The position numbers were made by a program, and so were the translations under genes. Shown piece after piece: positions 56,197 to 64,000 of a stretch of 64,000 nt of DNA (positions are counted from its first letter, which is position 1; every line of letters begins with the position of its first letter). Source of the DNA: Austropuccinia psidii (Eukaryota > Basidiomycota > Pucciniomycetes > Pucciniales > Sphaerophragmiaceae); contig JALGQZ010000009.1 in the NCBI GenBank assembly GCA_023105745.1, positions 34,400,409 to 34,464,408 of the forward strand. The letters are read 5' to 3'. The notes under the pieces are model-generated. The model saw only the letters and a list, made by a program, of their open reading frames with translations. It searched no databases and had not been told where the DNA came from.

Positions 56197-58461
56197 TCAG
56201 TCAAGATGTATCTTGGCTTCTGTGTTATTTATCACAATATTAGTGATACAAGATGACCCAGCTGTATAACCTTTACCTCTGGCAGGTTTGGGTTTTTGCA
56301 TTTTGGCAACTTGCACATGTATGAGATCCATACATTCATCACTGTACTGTGGCAAGTGAGTATGTACTTCAGTGACCTCAAAAGAAACATTAATATTTTC
56401 TATACCAAGTTCTTCTGATGTTTCTTCCTCTTCTGAAGGTTCAGAATCACTTTCATGTAAATTTACATCAGTTTCTTTTGTGTCTTCCACTTTTTCAACA
56501 TTTATCTCATTGACTCTTGTCTTTTTTGGACAAGTGTTTGCTAAATGAGATGTACTGCCACATTTATGACATTTCAAAGGAGGTCTGTCATGTGGCTTAT
56601 TTGGTTTTGAAATTGGTTTCCCACTAGTCTTGTTGTCTGTTGGGGGTTTATACCAATTTCTTCCAATTTTTGTTCTAGTAGTGATATCCTCCATAGCATT
56701 GATATAATCTTCTGTAGAGCAAGGCTCAATACATCTGCTTCTTATAGCATGCTCAAGGTCACCACCACACTTTCTTAATATCCTTTTATGTACCATTGGT
56801 TCAGACATATCAGGATGAAGGGCAGTTAATCTGTCCTTCTGTTTAACAAACCAAGTCATGGGCCTGTCCCTCTCAATATTAAAAATGGCTTCTTCAAAAG
56901 AATTTTCCATTCTAAATCTCCAGGAATCATTTGCCCATTTGGAAATAACTTGTTCTTTCCACCAAGGCCAGGAATGTTTACCATGGTCTTGTTTCATTTT
57001 ATAATACCATTTCTTAGCTGATTTGGTAAATAATGAGTGTAATCTGGCACTTATGTATTCATCTGGTATGTTAAAGTCTTCTTTGAACATATCAATTGTT
57101 TTCATAAATTCCATATGATTATATTCTCCTTCACCACTGAAGGTTGGCCATTCCGCTAATCTTGGAATGTCCTTAGAATTGCAAGCAGTTTCCACATCAT
57201 GACTTGAAATTGTATGATGTAAATCATTATTCAAGTTAAGAACATTTCTGTCAAGAAATGGTGTGGATTGCCTGGGCAATTCATTTTTTAGTGATATATT
57301 ATTAATACTTGATTGAATATCCTCTTTCAATTCAAGTCTTGCTTTATCACTTTTTTCCAATTGTTCTTGAAAAAGAGCTGCATTGTGACCAGTTGAATTT
57401 TCCAAGTTTTGAACTTGTATTTTCAATTCTCTTAACTGTTCAGTTATAAAAGAAATTGAATTCTCATCTGGTTTATTGAGTAAGGTAACTTTATGCTCAA
57501 GTCTTTCATAAATTTGCGTCAAAGACAAAATATTTGCCTTATTAACATTTTCAAGGCCAATAATGGTCTTTTGTTGGTCTTTTACTTGTAAAATCTCATT
57601 ACCCAACTTCTGTTGGACATAATCAAATGCTTTAAATTTTGTCATAATTTCTTTATTACAAGATTCAAATTGAGTTACAAGCTTTACAAGGTCTATTTCT
57701 TTGGAAAGGATTGGTTCAATCTTTCCTCCTCCTTGTTTTTGAATTCCATCAAAGTTCTTGCCATATTGAACACATTGTCCATGGCTGTCTTTTCCTTCTT
57801 TGGAATTCTGTAGTTCTGTGGGTAAGGCTTGTTCCACTTGGGCTTTGCCTTTTGCTTGCCCTTCTGGTTGGTCTTTGGGGCTTGCTTGGGCTTGTTTGGC
57901 ACTTGTTGAGGCGGATTTTTGCTGGTGGATGCTTGAGGAGCTTCCACTTGGCTGTTGTCCTTGCCTTGGGCCAAATTCTTCTTCTGATCCTCTGATAACA
58001 TGCTTTGGTTTTTCAACCAAGCTTTTATCTGTTGGACTTGTCCTTTGACAGACATTGGTGTCCAACCCAACAGAAGATCTTCTGTCTTTTCTGGCCCCAT
58101 GAACTTCTTCACCTGAAGATAAGAGTTCATGGTGCCTATCCAAAGACTTGGGAGGAGTTCCCACTCTTGTTGTTTTGACGCCAGGAACCAGTTTTTCCAT
58201 TGGGATTGATAAATTTCCACAGTTGCCTGTTGGAAATGGTTCGGGTCTAACAGCAATAGCAGTTATGTCAGCTTCTGGACTCTCAAGAAGAGGTTCAAAG
58301 GTGCTGGCTAACCTTTGGGAACTGGTGGAAGTTCTGGCATCCTCCATTTGTGCCTCTCCTCTGGGAGGACATTCTTGCCTTTTGGATTTATGGCTGGAAT
58401 GTCCTGGTCCAGATCCATTTGATTGGATGGAGTAATTGCTTCCACTTCTAGTAGGAGTCAT
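56197..58461 (-). CDS. gag: Gag (element G), open to protease
   Basis: 754 codons from ATG 58461 (MTPTRSGSNYSIQSNGSG). The ATG is one base after the leader-frame stop TGA (58465-58463) and 14 nt before the 3' splice AG at 58449-58448. The N-terminal ~250 residues are Ser/Pro/Gln/Gly-rich and overlap the second frame. Then come coiled-coil-like helices (QVKDQQKTIIGLENVNKAN; LEEQ/QLEKSDKARLELKED region), the capsid-like core (GEGEYNHMEFMKTIDMFKED, HSWPWWKEQVISKWANDSW), zinc knuckle CHKCGSTSHLANTC, an acidic linker (SDSEPSEEEE) and the start of protease. No internal stop in gag itself. Confidence 0.9.
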   Translation of the reverse strand: MTPTRSGSNYSIQSNGSGPGHSSHKSKRQECPPRGEAQMEDARTSTSSQRLASTFEPLLESPEADITAIAVRPEPFPTGNCGNLSIPMEKLVPGVKTTRVGTPPKSLDRHHELLSSGEEVHGARKDRRSSVGLDTNVCQRTSPTDKSLVEKPKHVIRGSEEEFGPRQGQQPSGSSSSIHQQKSASTSAKQAQASPKDQPEGQAKGKAQVEQALPTELQNSKEGKDSHGQCVQYGKNFDGIQKQGGGKIEPILSKEIDLVKLVTQFESCNKEIMTKFKAFDYVQQKLGNEILQVKDQQKTIIGLENVNKANILSLTQIYERLEHKVTLLNKPDENSISFITEQLRELKIQVQNLENSTGHNAALFQEQLEKSDKARLELKEDIQSSINNISLKNELPRQSTPFLDRNVLNLNNDLHHTISSHDVETACNSKDIPRLAEWPTFSGEGEYNHMEFMKTIDMFKEDFNIPDEYISARLHSLFTKSAKKWYYKMKQDHGKHSWPWWKEQVISKWANDSWRFRMENSFEEAIFNIERDRPMTWFVKQKDRLTALHPDMSEPMVHKRILRKCGGDLEHAIRSRCIEPCSTEDYINAMEDITTRTKIGRNWYKPPTDNKTSGKPISKPNKPHDRPPLKCHKCGSTSHLANTCPKKTRVNEINVEKVEDTKETDVNLHESDSEPSEEEETSEELGIENINVSFEVTEVHTHLPQYSDECMDLIHVQVAKMQKPKPARGKGYTAGSSCITNIVINNTEAKIHLD
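57693..58246 (-). CDS. Overlapping-frame ORF, exon 3 (element G)
   Basis: 554 nt in the frame one base downstream of gag. Spliced after GCTGTTAG it starts DPNHFQQATVEIYQSQ, continues LPSLWIGTMNSYLQVKKFMG and LLLGWTPMSVKGQVQQIKAW, has a Gln/Lys/Pro-rich middle, and ends MDNVFNMARTLMEFKNKEE...FPKK. With exons 1 and 2 and the leading A the total is 807 nt, exactly 269 codons. The W-x2-G-x-MNSYL-x-VKKF core aligns with the EVG...KICLKQ...GWNP region of C. The second frame has a TAA just upstream of this exon (in the intron), so splicing is needed to enter it. Confidence 0.7.
58247..58312 (-). other. 66-nt intron inside gag frame (element G)
   Basis: CCCAAAG|GTTAGC to TTGCTGTTAG|ACC, with CTGACATAAC as a good fungal-type branch site. 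D has the same intron at 27588-27653, also 66 nt. The length is a multiple of 3 and the gag frame is open through it, so it is coding in gag and intronic in the overlapping ORF. C and F lack it. Confidence 0.6.
58313..58447 (-). CDS. Overlapping-frame ORF, exon 2 (element G)
   Basis: 135 nt, phase 1 at both ends, reading EVEAITPSNQMDLDQDIP and HKWRMPELPPVPK. The D homologue keeps the same length, phases and an open frame. Gag is open over the same bases. No independent start codon is required if it is entered from exon 1. Confidence 0.62.
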
Positions 58462-58509
58462 TTCACGTCAATTTTAATAAAACATAGAGTAAAAATGGAT
58501 TAAATTCAC
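58448..58509 (-). other. Short intron carrying the gag start codon (element G)
   Basis: 62 nt, CCTGCAG|GTGAAT to ACTCCTACTAG|AAG. It contains both the leader-frame stop TGA (58465-58463) and the gag ATG (58461-58459). D's intron (27391-27452) is also 62 nt with the same two signals at the same spacing. Confidence 0.6.
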
Positions 58510-58626
58510 CTGCAGGACCTTTAAAGGGCTCTTTGGTTATTAAAGCCCTTGGTGCTGGGCTGGTTTGAATTTCAATACTTGACTCTGAGGATTCAGAGTC
58601 TGAAGAATTTTCTCTGATGGAAGGCA
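58510..58626 (-). CDS. Overlapping-frame ORF, leader exon 1 (element G)
   Basis: 117 nt starting TG after TTTCTCTAG, reading PSIRENSSDSESSES then SIEIQTSPAPRALITKEPF and ending GPAG in phase 1. A Ser/Asp/Glu-rich start suggests a disordered, possibly phosphorylated tail. With an upstream exon ending in A the TG would become ATG, as in C and F, but the upstream donor is not clear in G. Confidence 0.58.
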
Positions 58627-59159
58627 CTAGAGAAATTAAAAATATAAGTTATTTTATCAAACAATAAAAATAACTTATAAACTCAACTTATTGAATAAAG
58701 TTGTTTTTATGTAATTTATGGCAAATTACGTCAAAAATAAAGAAAAATGTCTAAGATAAAAGAAAAAAATATTTTTAGTAGAGATTTTTTATTTTTAAAA
58801 GATTTTTTATTTGATTTATTATTTTCTTTAAGGAAATAATAATTATGCAATTAGCAAGTTATTAATCAAAATTATATTTATTATTCATTTTATACTAGAA
58901 TAACTCAAAGAATAAATTTCAAGTCTGTGATGTGAAAAAGCCACTAGTTAGACAAAAGAGATTTATTCCAAGTCACTCAATAGTATATGGTTTCAAACAA
59001 TATTCTTAAGAAAAAATAACTTTATTAATATTATAAAGATTATTTATGAGGGATAAGTCCCAAAAAAGCCAATATTAAGATAAATATGGCAATTTTACGT
59101 CAAAAAACAGTAAAATAAGGTCTAGAATATGATTTATGTCCAAAAATTGGTTTCAAAAT
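58627..59159 (-). other. Element G leader / presumed intron 1
   Basis: About 530 bp, AT-rich, homologous to D's leader (26777-27273). No open frame of interest. Candidate donors on the minus strand are TTGAC|GTAAAA and CTAACTA|GTGGCT; only the second leaves an A at the junction. Confidence 0.45.
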
Positions 59160-59177
59160 CACGGCCAGGCCCCCAAA
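59160..59177 (-). other. Element G primer-binding site
   Basis: On the minus strand TTTGGGGGCCTGGCCGTG directly after the LTR end CTTACA. An exact copy of the motif in F despite different LTR families. Confidence 0.82.
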
Positions 59178-61370
59178 TGTAAGGTATGTCTATGAAAATC
59201 TTGATAATAATAACAATATCAAGAGTACTATGACTGTCCTCAGTAGAAAAATATAATATAATAAGATATTATAACCACAAATTTAAATATAATTATTAAA
59301 AATAATTATATATAAAAAAATAAATTTAATTATTATTATAGAAATATAATAATAAAAAAATATATAATAATTATAATAAATTATAATTATTCTATTATTG
59401 TTATAGTCACTGACAGTTATAACAATAAGAAGTGTAAAGCTCTTAATGAGACAATTACACGTGGAAAATAAGAATTAACCACTTATAAATAATATAAATA
59501 TTATTTATAAAAAAAGAATTAAACACACACTGTGCAGAAATAATTCTTTTAGAATAAAAATTCTATATAAAAAAAACTAATACTAGATAAAAAAAGATAT
59601 AGAATTTTAGAGAAAACTTACTTATAAGATTTATTTAATACAACAAGTCAAATACAACAGTTATTACATTAAATAAAGATTATAAGTTAAAAACACGCCA
59701 AAAATCAATATTTTTAAAGATAAAATAACTTTCATAATAAAAATTATGATTAAAGAGTTTTTAAGAGGAATTTGTGGATTTTAAAAGATATTTAAGATGA
59801 TAATTTTATATAATAAAATTTATTATAGGTGATTACAACAATAATCTGAATTCTATGACTTCAATTCTTTAATTTAATAAATAAAGAATAAAAATAACTT
59901 AAGAATTACTTTTAATAATAAGATTTTATATTTAATAAAACTTTACCTGTTTAAATGTCTAATATGATTGGATTGATTATTGATTGATTGACAAAAACAG
60001 TGATGAAAAGACTCTTTTTATGTCTTCAGAGCAGCTCTCATGATTCATAATGGATGTAGAGGGCGTGCTCAGGTCAAAACTGAAAAACCATGCTTAAAAA
60101 TTAAGTTCTTAACTTAAGGCAACTTATTTTTACTTCCAATTTAAAGTTACCAGTGTAATTCTTAACTCCAAGTAACGTTAATCCTCATTTAGTTTAATTA
60201 ATTTAAGTTTTAATATAAAATAAGTTTATTTATATTAAAGTTCATCACATGAACAACATAAAATTGGAGTTTCAAGCAGAAATCTCTTAAACTCAATTTT
60301 TAATTCATTTTTAAAGAAATCATAATTTTCTTTAAGCTTAATTAAAAAAGTAAATTTCCAGGCTAATTACCCAGGAAACTTATTTATAAAAGATACTTAA
60401 AATTTAATTTATATGTAGATAATATTAAATTCTAAGTTGTGTGAAATTTTCAAGTAAATCCATTGAGAATTTGATTTTTAGTGAATTTTTGAAGTTATTG
60501 CTATTTTTCCACGTAAAATAGCAATACACACCAAACCTTAGCTTTTGATAAGGTTTCAATGATTGTAACCTTAAAGTTTTAAGCTTAATTAAGGTTTTTA
60601 AGCTTGATTAAGCTTTGACAGTTCCTAAAACCTTGATTTCAAGCCTGCATATTGGGATTTACCCTTTGGCAGCTTGAAATTCCTGTCCAAATTGGGATAA
60701 AACCAGTTTAAACCTTAAGGTTGCATCAAAGTCTAATCTTAAAGTTTAAATAAGGTTGAAAATCCTCCAATACAGGTGGACAGCCTTAATTGAATCATTG
60801 CAGATCCAAAAAGTTGGGTACCCCAGCTCTATTTGGTCTTTTTCCTTTGTCCCACCTTTCTGCATGGATTTTGCCCTTTTATTTATTTAAAGCCATACTA
60901 TGGCCTTAAACCCTTTTAAATTGAGCTCACGCAGGATTTACATTCTGTATTGCAAATCCTTAGCTAATTCAGTAAATATACACCACACCTTAATTTTAAC
61001 TAAAATTTTGGTAAGTTTGCATTAACCTTATGCAACTTTAAATTTAAGCTTATTTAAGCTTAAATTTAACAATTTTAAAAAAAATGTTAAAAAGTTACAT
61101 TGGTACTGTGAGATTCTTAAATCTTCTAATAACACAAGAAATAAGTGTTTTTGGGTATAACACCCTATGGATGTACCCTAGGTCATTTTGGGTGTAGAAT
61201 CCAAAAATGACATAATATTTATAACTTTGTTTATCCAAAAAAAAGTTATACTTATTTTTTGTTATTTTTTATTTTAAATTCAACTGAAAAGTCTGTTAAA
61301 GACAAAATTAACTGTTTATAAAATTATTTGTGGCCTTATGGGTATGTCATACATACCTCACAGGCTCACA
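59178..61370 (-). repeat. Element G 5' LTR
   Basis: 2193 bp, nearly identical to 50376-52569. TATA-like site at 60012-60022. Contains the ~145-bp block (CCAGGCTAATTACCCAGG region) that D's 3' LTR has lost. Confidence 0.96.
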
Positions 61371-61375
61371 CACAG

Positions 61376-62637
61376 CTTGGTGGCCCAAGTGGGAGCAAGA
61401 GTTGAGTGAATACATCAACACTTGTGAAAGATGCCAAAAGGCAAATAGAAAACATGGGAAGAAATATGGGTTGCTTCAACACATAGAAGAGCCCAAACAC
61501 CCATGGGAAACCATCAACATGGACTGGGTCACAGGACTTGTCCCAGGAGGCAAAGAAAACTACAATGCCTGCTTAATCATAGCTGATAGGTTCAGCAAGA
61601 GCATGAGATGTCTACCATGCCATAAAGAGGACAGAGCCATGGACACTGCTCTGTTATTTTGGAATAACATCATATCCACCTGTGGAGTCCCTAAGATCAT
61701 AATTAGTGACAGGGACCCAAAATTCACATCTGAATTTTGGACCAATTTATATGACATGCTTAGCACCAAGCTTGCTTTTTCCACAGCTTACCATCCACAA
61801 ACAGATGGCCTAGCTGAGAGGATGATCCAAACAATAGAGGACATCCTCAGGAGGTTCTGTGCCTATGGCATGGAATACAAGGACCATGAGGGATACACCC
61901 ATGATTGGGTCACCCTCTTACCAGCAGTCCAACTGGCTTATAATACAAGCCAGCACTCTACCACAGGAAAAACACCTGCACTGGTAGAGAAAGGGTGGAA
62001 TCCCCTGTTACCTGTGGATCACTTGAAGAAAAATCTTCTGACCATCCACCCCACAGCCAAAGACTTCCATGATATGTGGAAGAAAGCCTGTGATACTGCT
62101 GCCAAATGCATAGCTGAGGCCAAAGAGTATAACAAGCAGAGGTGGGACAAATCACATATGGAACCTGACTTCAAGGAAGGGGACCAGGTGTTAGTGTCTA
62201 CACTGAACTTTAACAATCTCAAAGGACCCAAGAAAATGAGAGACTCATTTTTAGGGCCCTTCACTATCATTAAGTTGATAGGGAAGAATGCAGTAGAAGT
62301 CAAGCTCGCTGAGGAGTTTTCTAGGAAACACCCAGTCTTTCCAGTGAGCCTGGTCAAACCATACTTCCAAACAGAGGAGGATAAATTCCCCTCCAGGAAG
62401 AAAAACATCACTCCACCAGAAATAGTGGAAGTAGAAGACTCTCCTGGACCTGTCAGTAAAATCATCAGGGCCAGAAAAATCAGACTTAATGGGAAGGATC
62501 AGAGAGAATATCTAGTCAGATTCAAGAACCAGACAGCTGACAAAGACAAATGGTTGGCAGAGGATTCCATACCAGATGGGAACCTTCATTTAAGGAGATT
62601 CAGAGCCTCAAGGAGGACTGAACAGTCTCATCTATGA
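61376..62637 (+). CDS. pol: Element F pol, second part (integrase and chromodomain-like tail)
   Basis: This resumes F's frame after the duplicated CACAG ([22 protein letters not shown] completes the HHCC zinc site). Catalytic residues are present: [19 protein letters not shown] and [10 protein letters not shown] with D,D(35)E-type spacing. The C-terminal part includes [19 protein letters not shown] and a chromodomain-like end ([32 protein letters not shown]). The stop is TGA at 62635-62637. An open frame starting earlier, at 61330, is only G's LTR end fused in frame. Severed from its start by G, it cannot be made as part of Pol. Confidence 0.92.
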
Positions 62638-62650
62638 TGAGCCTTTTTTA

Positions 62651-62661
62651 GAGGGAGGGTA
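62651..62661 (+). other. Element F polypurine tract
   Basis: GAGGGAGGGTA directly before TGTCAGCC, identical to C's tract. It lies 13 bases after the pol stop, as in C. Confidence 0.85.
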
Positions 62662-64000
62662 TGTCAGCCTGTGACTCCAAACCAGAGCACAAGCATGACA
62701 GCCAAAATACCATAAACCAATGGTACAGCCAAAATACCACCAAAACATGGAGCTGAGCCAAATTAGCTCAAAAGGTATCAAAAGAAAGAGGAAGCTCACC
62801 TCTTTCTGAAAATATAAGTCCCATCACCAGAGGATAAGAAATAACAAAGTTATTCCTGCTCAAAGTTATTGCTGAGCATAAACCTTAATTTTCACCTCTC
62901 ATCTAAAATCTAGAAGGAGAGGCTTAACCCCATCAAATGGGTATTCAAAATGAAGCTCTAAGCCAGGGCTATCTAATGGTGCTAGCCAAACTGAGCTAGC
63001 ACCAGTATTACTTGAGTTATGGTCAAATTCAGACCAAATAAGGGTGAACAAAACATTCACCTCTCATCTAACTTTTACAGTTTTAGTGCGAGATACTTAA
63101 AGTGGGGTCTTTTTGGAAAGAGCACAATCAGGGCTATCTGATGGTGCCATCCATTTCCTCATAACTCAACTACAACAGAAGTTATTGGCCAAACAAGCTT
63201 AATACAGCTTTTGCCCAAACCACGCCAATGTACAAAAATACTTGTACATGGGATAACTTTGTCATATTTAATGATAACCATGTCAAGTTGGGTACCATTG
63301 TGTAGAGCTCATACAGAGCTAGCCAATGAACCAACTTTGAGATTGATATCTCAAACACTGACAGAGTTATGACCATTTTAAGATCAAAATCCCACCTGCT
63401 GTCATATACAGCCTTACCATGGGATAATATCCCATAACCAGGAATATGAGGTGTCAAATAGACGAAGAAGCATGTTTTTACTTCAATACCTCATATTTCA
63501 GTCAATACTGGGGTCCCATACAGTTTCTGTACAGCATTCTACGCGTCATACACGTCAGAATCAGGCTGTAAGGTCCCCAGATGAAAATTCTCACCCTGTA
63601 TTGGTGAAAACTGCCCAGATGTGGTTTCAAAACCACATCTGAGCCCAATACAGGGCATGCAGGCTGTTTGCAAACCACAAGCCTGTCATAGAGAGTGAAA
63701 AATCCTCACTTCCTCTACGTGGAAAGGTCTAGCAGCCTTTCCACCTCAATTTCAGGATAAAAGGAGGGCTTTTCACAGCCAAAAGCCTTTCCTCATCCTG
63801 CTCTTGAATAACCGACGTAGTAAACTGTCAAAAACAGTTTTACTCTTGGTTAAATAATCAGGTATACTCTTAAATTAAAGTATTGTAGTCTTTATTATTG
63901 TAATCCAACAGGTAAAGCTGCACCCATGGCTTTCAACAGCGCTCACCACCACTATATCTCTATAGTAAAGCCCTCAAAATCTTAATTTAAATCATTTATT
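62662..64000 (+). repeat. Element F 3' LTR (truncated by window end)
   Basis: The first 1339 bp of an LTR that matches 43399-44837. TATA-like GATAAAAGG at 63756-63764. About 100 bp remain beyond the window. Confidence 0.95.

Larger units (their letters stand above)
50376..61370 (-). mobile_element. Element G: Ty3/gypsy family II, full length
   Basis: 10,995 bp in reverse inside F's integrase region, with TSD CACAG at 50371-50375 and 61371-61375. LTRs are 2194 and 2193 bp with roughly 25-30 differences by eye (about 98.7% identity). Removing G rejoins F as [15 protein letters not shown]. Its gag is open but pol has four lesions. It is the youngest insertion in the A>B>E>F>G series. Confidence 0.96.
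43399..64000 (+). mobile_element. Element F: Ty3/gypsy family I, containing element G (3' LTR truncated by window)
   Basis: 5' LTR 43399-44837, leader, leader exon, gag/overlapping ORF, pol to 50375, then element G, pol resuming at 61376, purine tract and 3' LTR from 62662. With a 1439-bp LTR the element should end near 64100, about 100 bp outside the window. The left flank TCTTC is the expected TSD. Gag-Pol from 45782 to 62637, with G removed, is one frame of 1952 codons interrupted only by TGA 48050-48052, TAA 49073-49075 and TAA 49817-49819. Confidence 0.95.

Noticed and set aside
57693..57720. Programmed -1 frameshift from the second frame into gag near its stop
   Set aside because: The register is right for -1, but neither C, F nor G shows a good X-XXY-YYZ heptamer near the end of the second frame. 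The best is C-AAA-AAC in G, which breaks the rule at the first base.
61330..61375. Apparent start of a 435-residue protein at 61330
   Set aside because: The first ~14 codons are the end of G's LTR plus the TSD. The rest is F's integrase.
1..64000. Host genes, tRNA, rRNA, CRISPR or envelope-like genes
   Set aside because: All segments over 300 bp are accounted for by LTRs, leaders, gag/pol or their remnants. No transmembrane envelope-like frame follows any pol.

Overview
The window is a dense, nested block of LTR retrotransposons. I see no host gene, rRNA, tRNA or CRISPR array. It looks like a fungal nuclear genome, most probably a rust fungus (Pucciniales). The DNA is AT-rich and CpG-poor, small GT-AG introns are present, and the Gag-Pol families (Ty3/gypsy with a C-terminal chromodomain-like tail and a YIDD reverse transcriptase) are ones I recognise from rust proteomes such as Austropuccinia psidii. 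The species call is inference.

Layout, from 5-bp target-site duplications (TSDs) read directly. A copia fragment (A, 1-~1147) was hit by an old gypsy element B (~1148 to beyond the window). B's 5' LTR carries two solo LTRs (1168-3154, TSD AATAT; 3672-5579, TSD CAATT). Its integrase region carries a third (12053-13456, TSD GTGAC). Its chromodomain end carries element D (14467-35351, TSD GATAA). D's 5' LTR carries element C (16048-26153, minus strand, TSD TTAAA). B's 3' LTR (35428-36670) is cut by a different gypsy, E (36671 onward). E's pol is cut by F (43399 onward). F's integrase region is cut by G (50376-61370, minus strand, TSD CACAG). The window ends inside F's 3' LTR, so A>B>E>F>G is a five-level nest.

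C and F form family I (LTRs 1.44-1.51 kb, TGTCAG...CTGACA). D and G form family II (LTRs 2.0-2.2 kb, TGTGAG...CTTACA). B is an older relative of family II. All five share the post-LTR sequence TTTGGGGGCCTGGCCGTG as presumed primer-binding site. E is a separate lineage. C has an intact 1332-residue Pol with all catalytic residues and is the best-preserved copy. F keeps a single Gag-Pol frame with three nonsense codons. G and D have several lesions. B, E and the copia remnant are badly decayed.

The most interesting signal is at the 5' end of gag in B, C, D, F and G. A second, spliced reading frame overlaps the first ~700 nt of gag. It starts in a leader exon whose ATG is assembled across an intron in C and F (A|TG), skips a short intron, and continues in the frame one base downstream of gag. 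The gag ATG itself lies inside that short intron, 14 or 20 nt before its 3' splice site, in all five elements. Splicing would therefore remove the Gag-Pol start and open the overlapping frame. In D, F and G the unspliced leader frame ends in TGA one base before the gag ATG. Predicted spliced products are 335 aa (C), 333 aa (F) and 268 aa (G), and their cores are recognisably homologous. I read this as a splicing switch between Gag-Pol and an overlapping accessory (or alternative Gag N-terminal) protein. It is inferred from sequence only.
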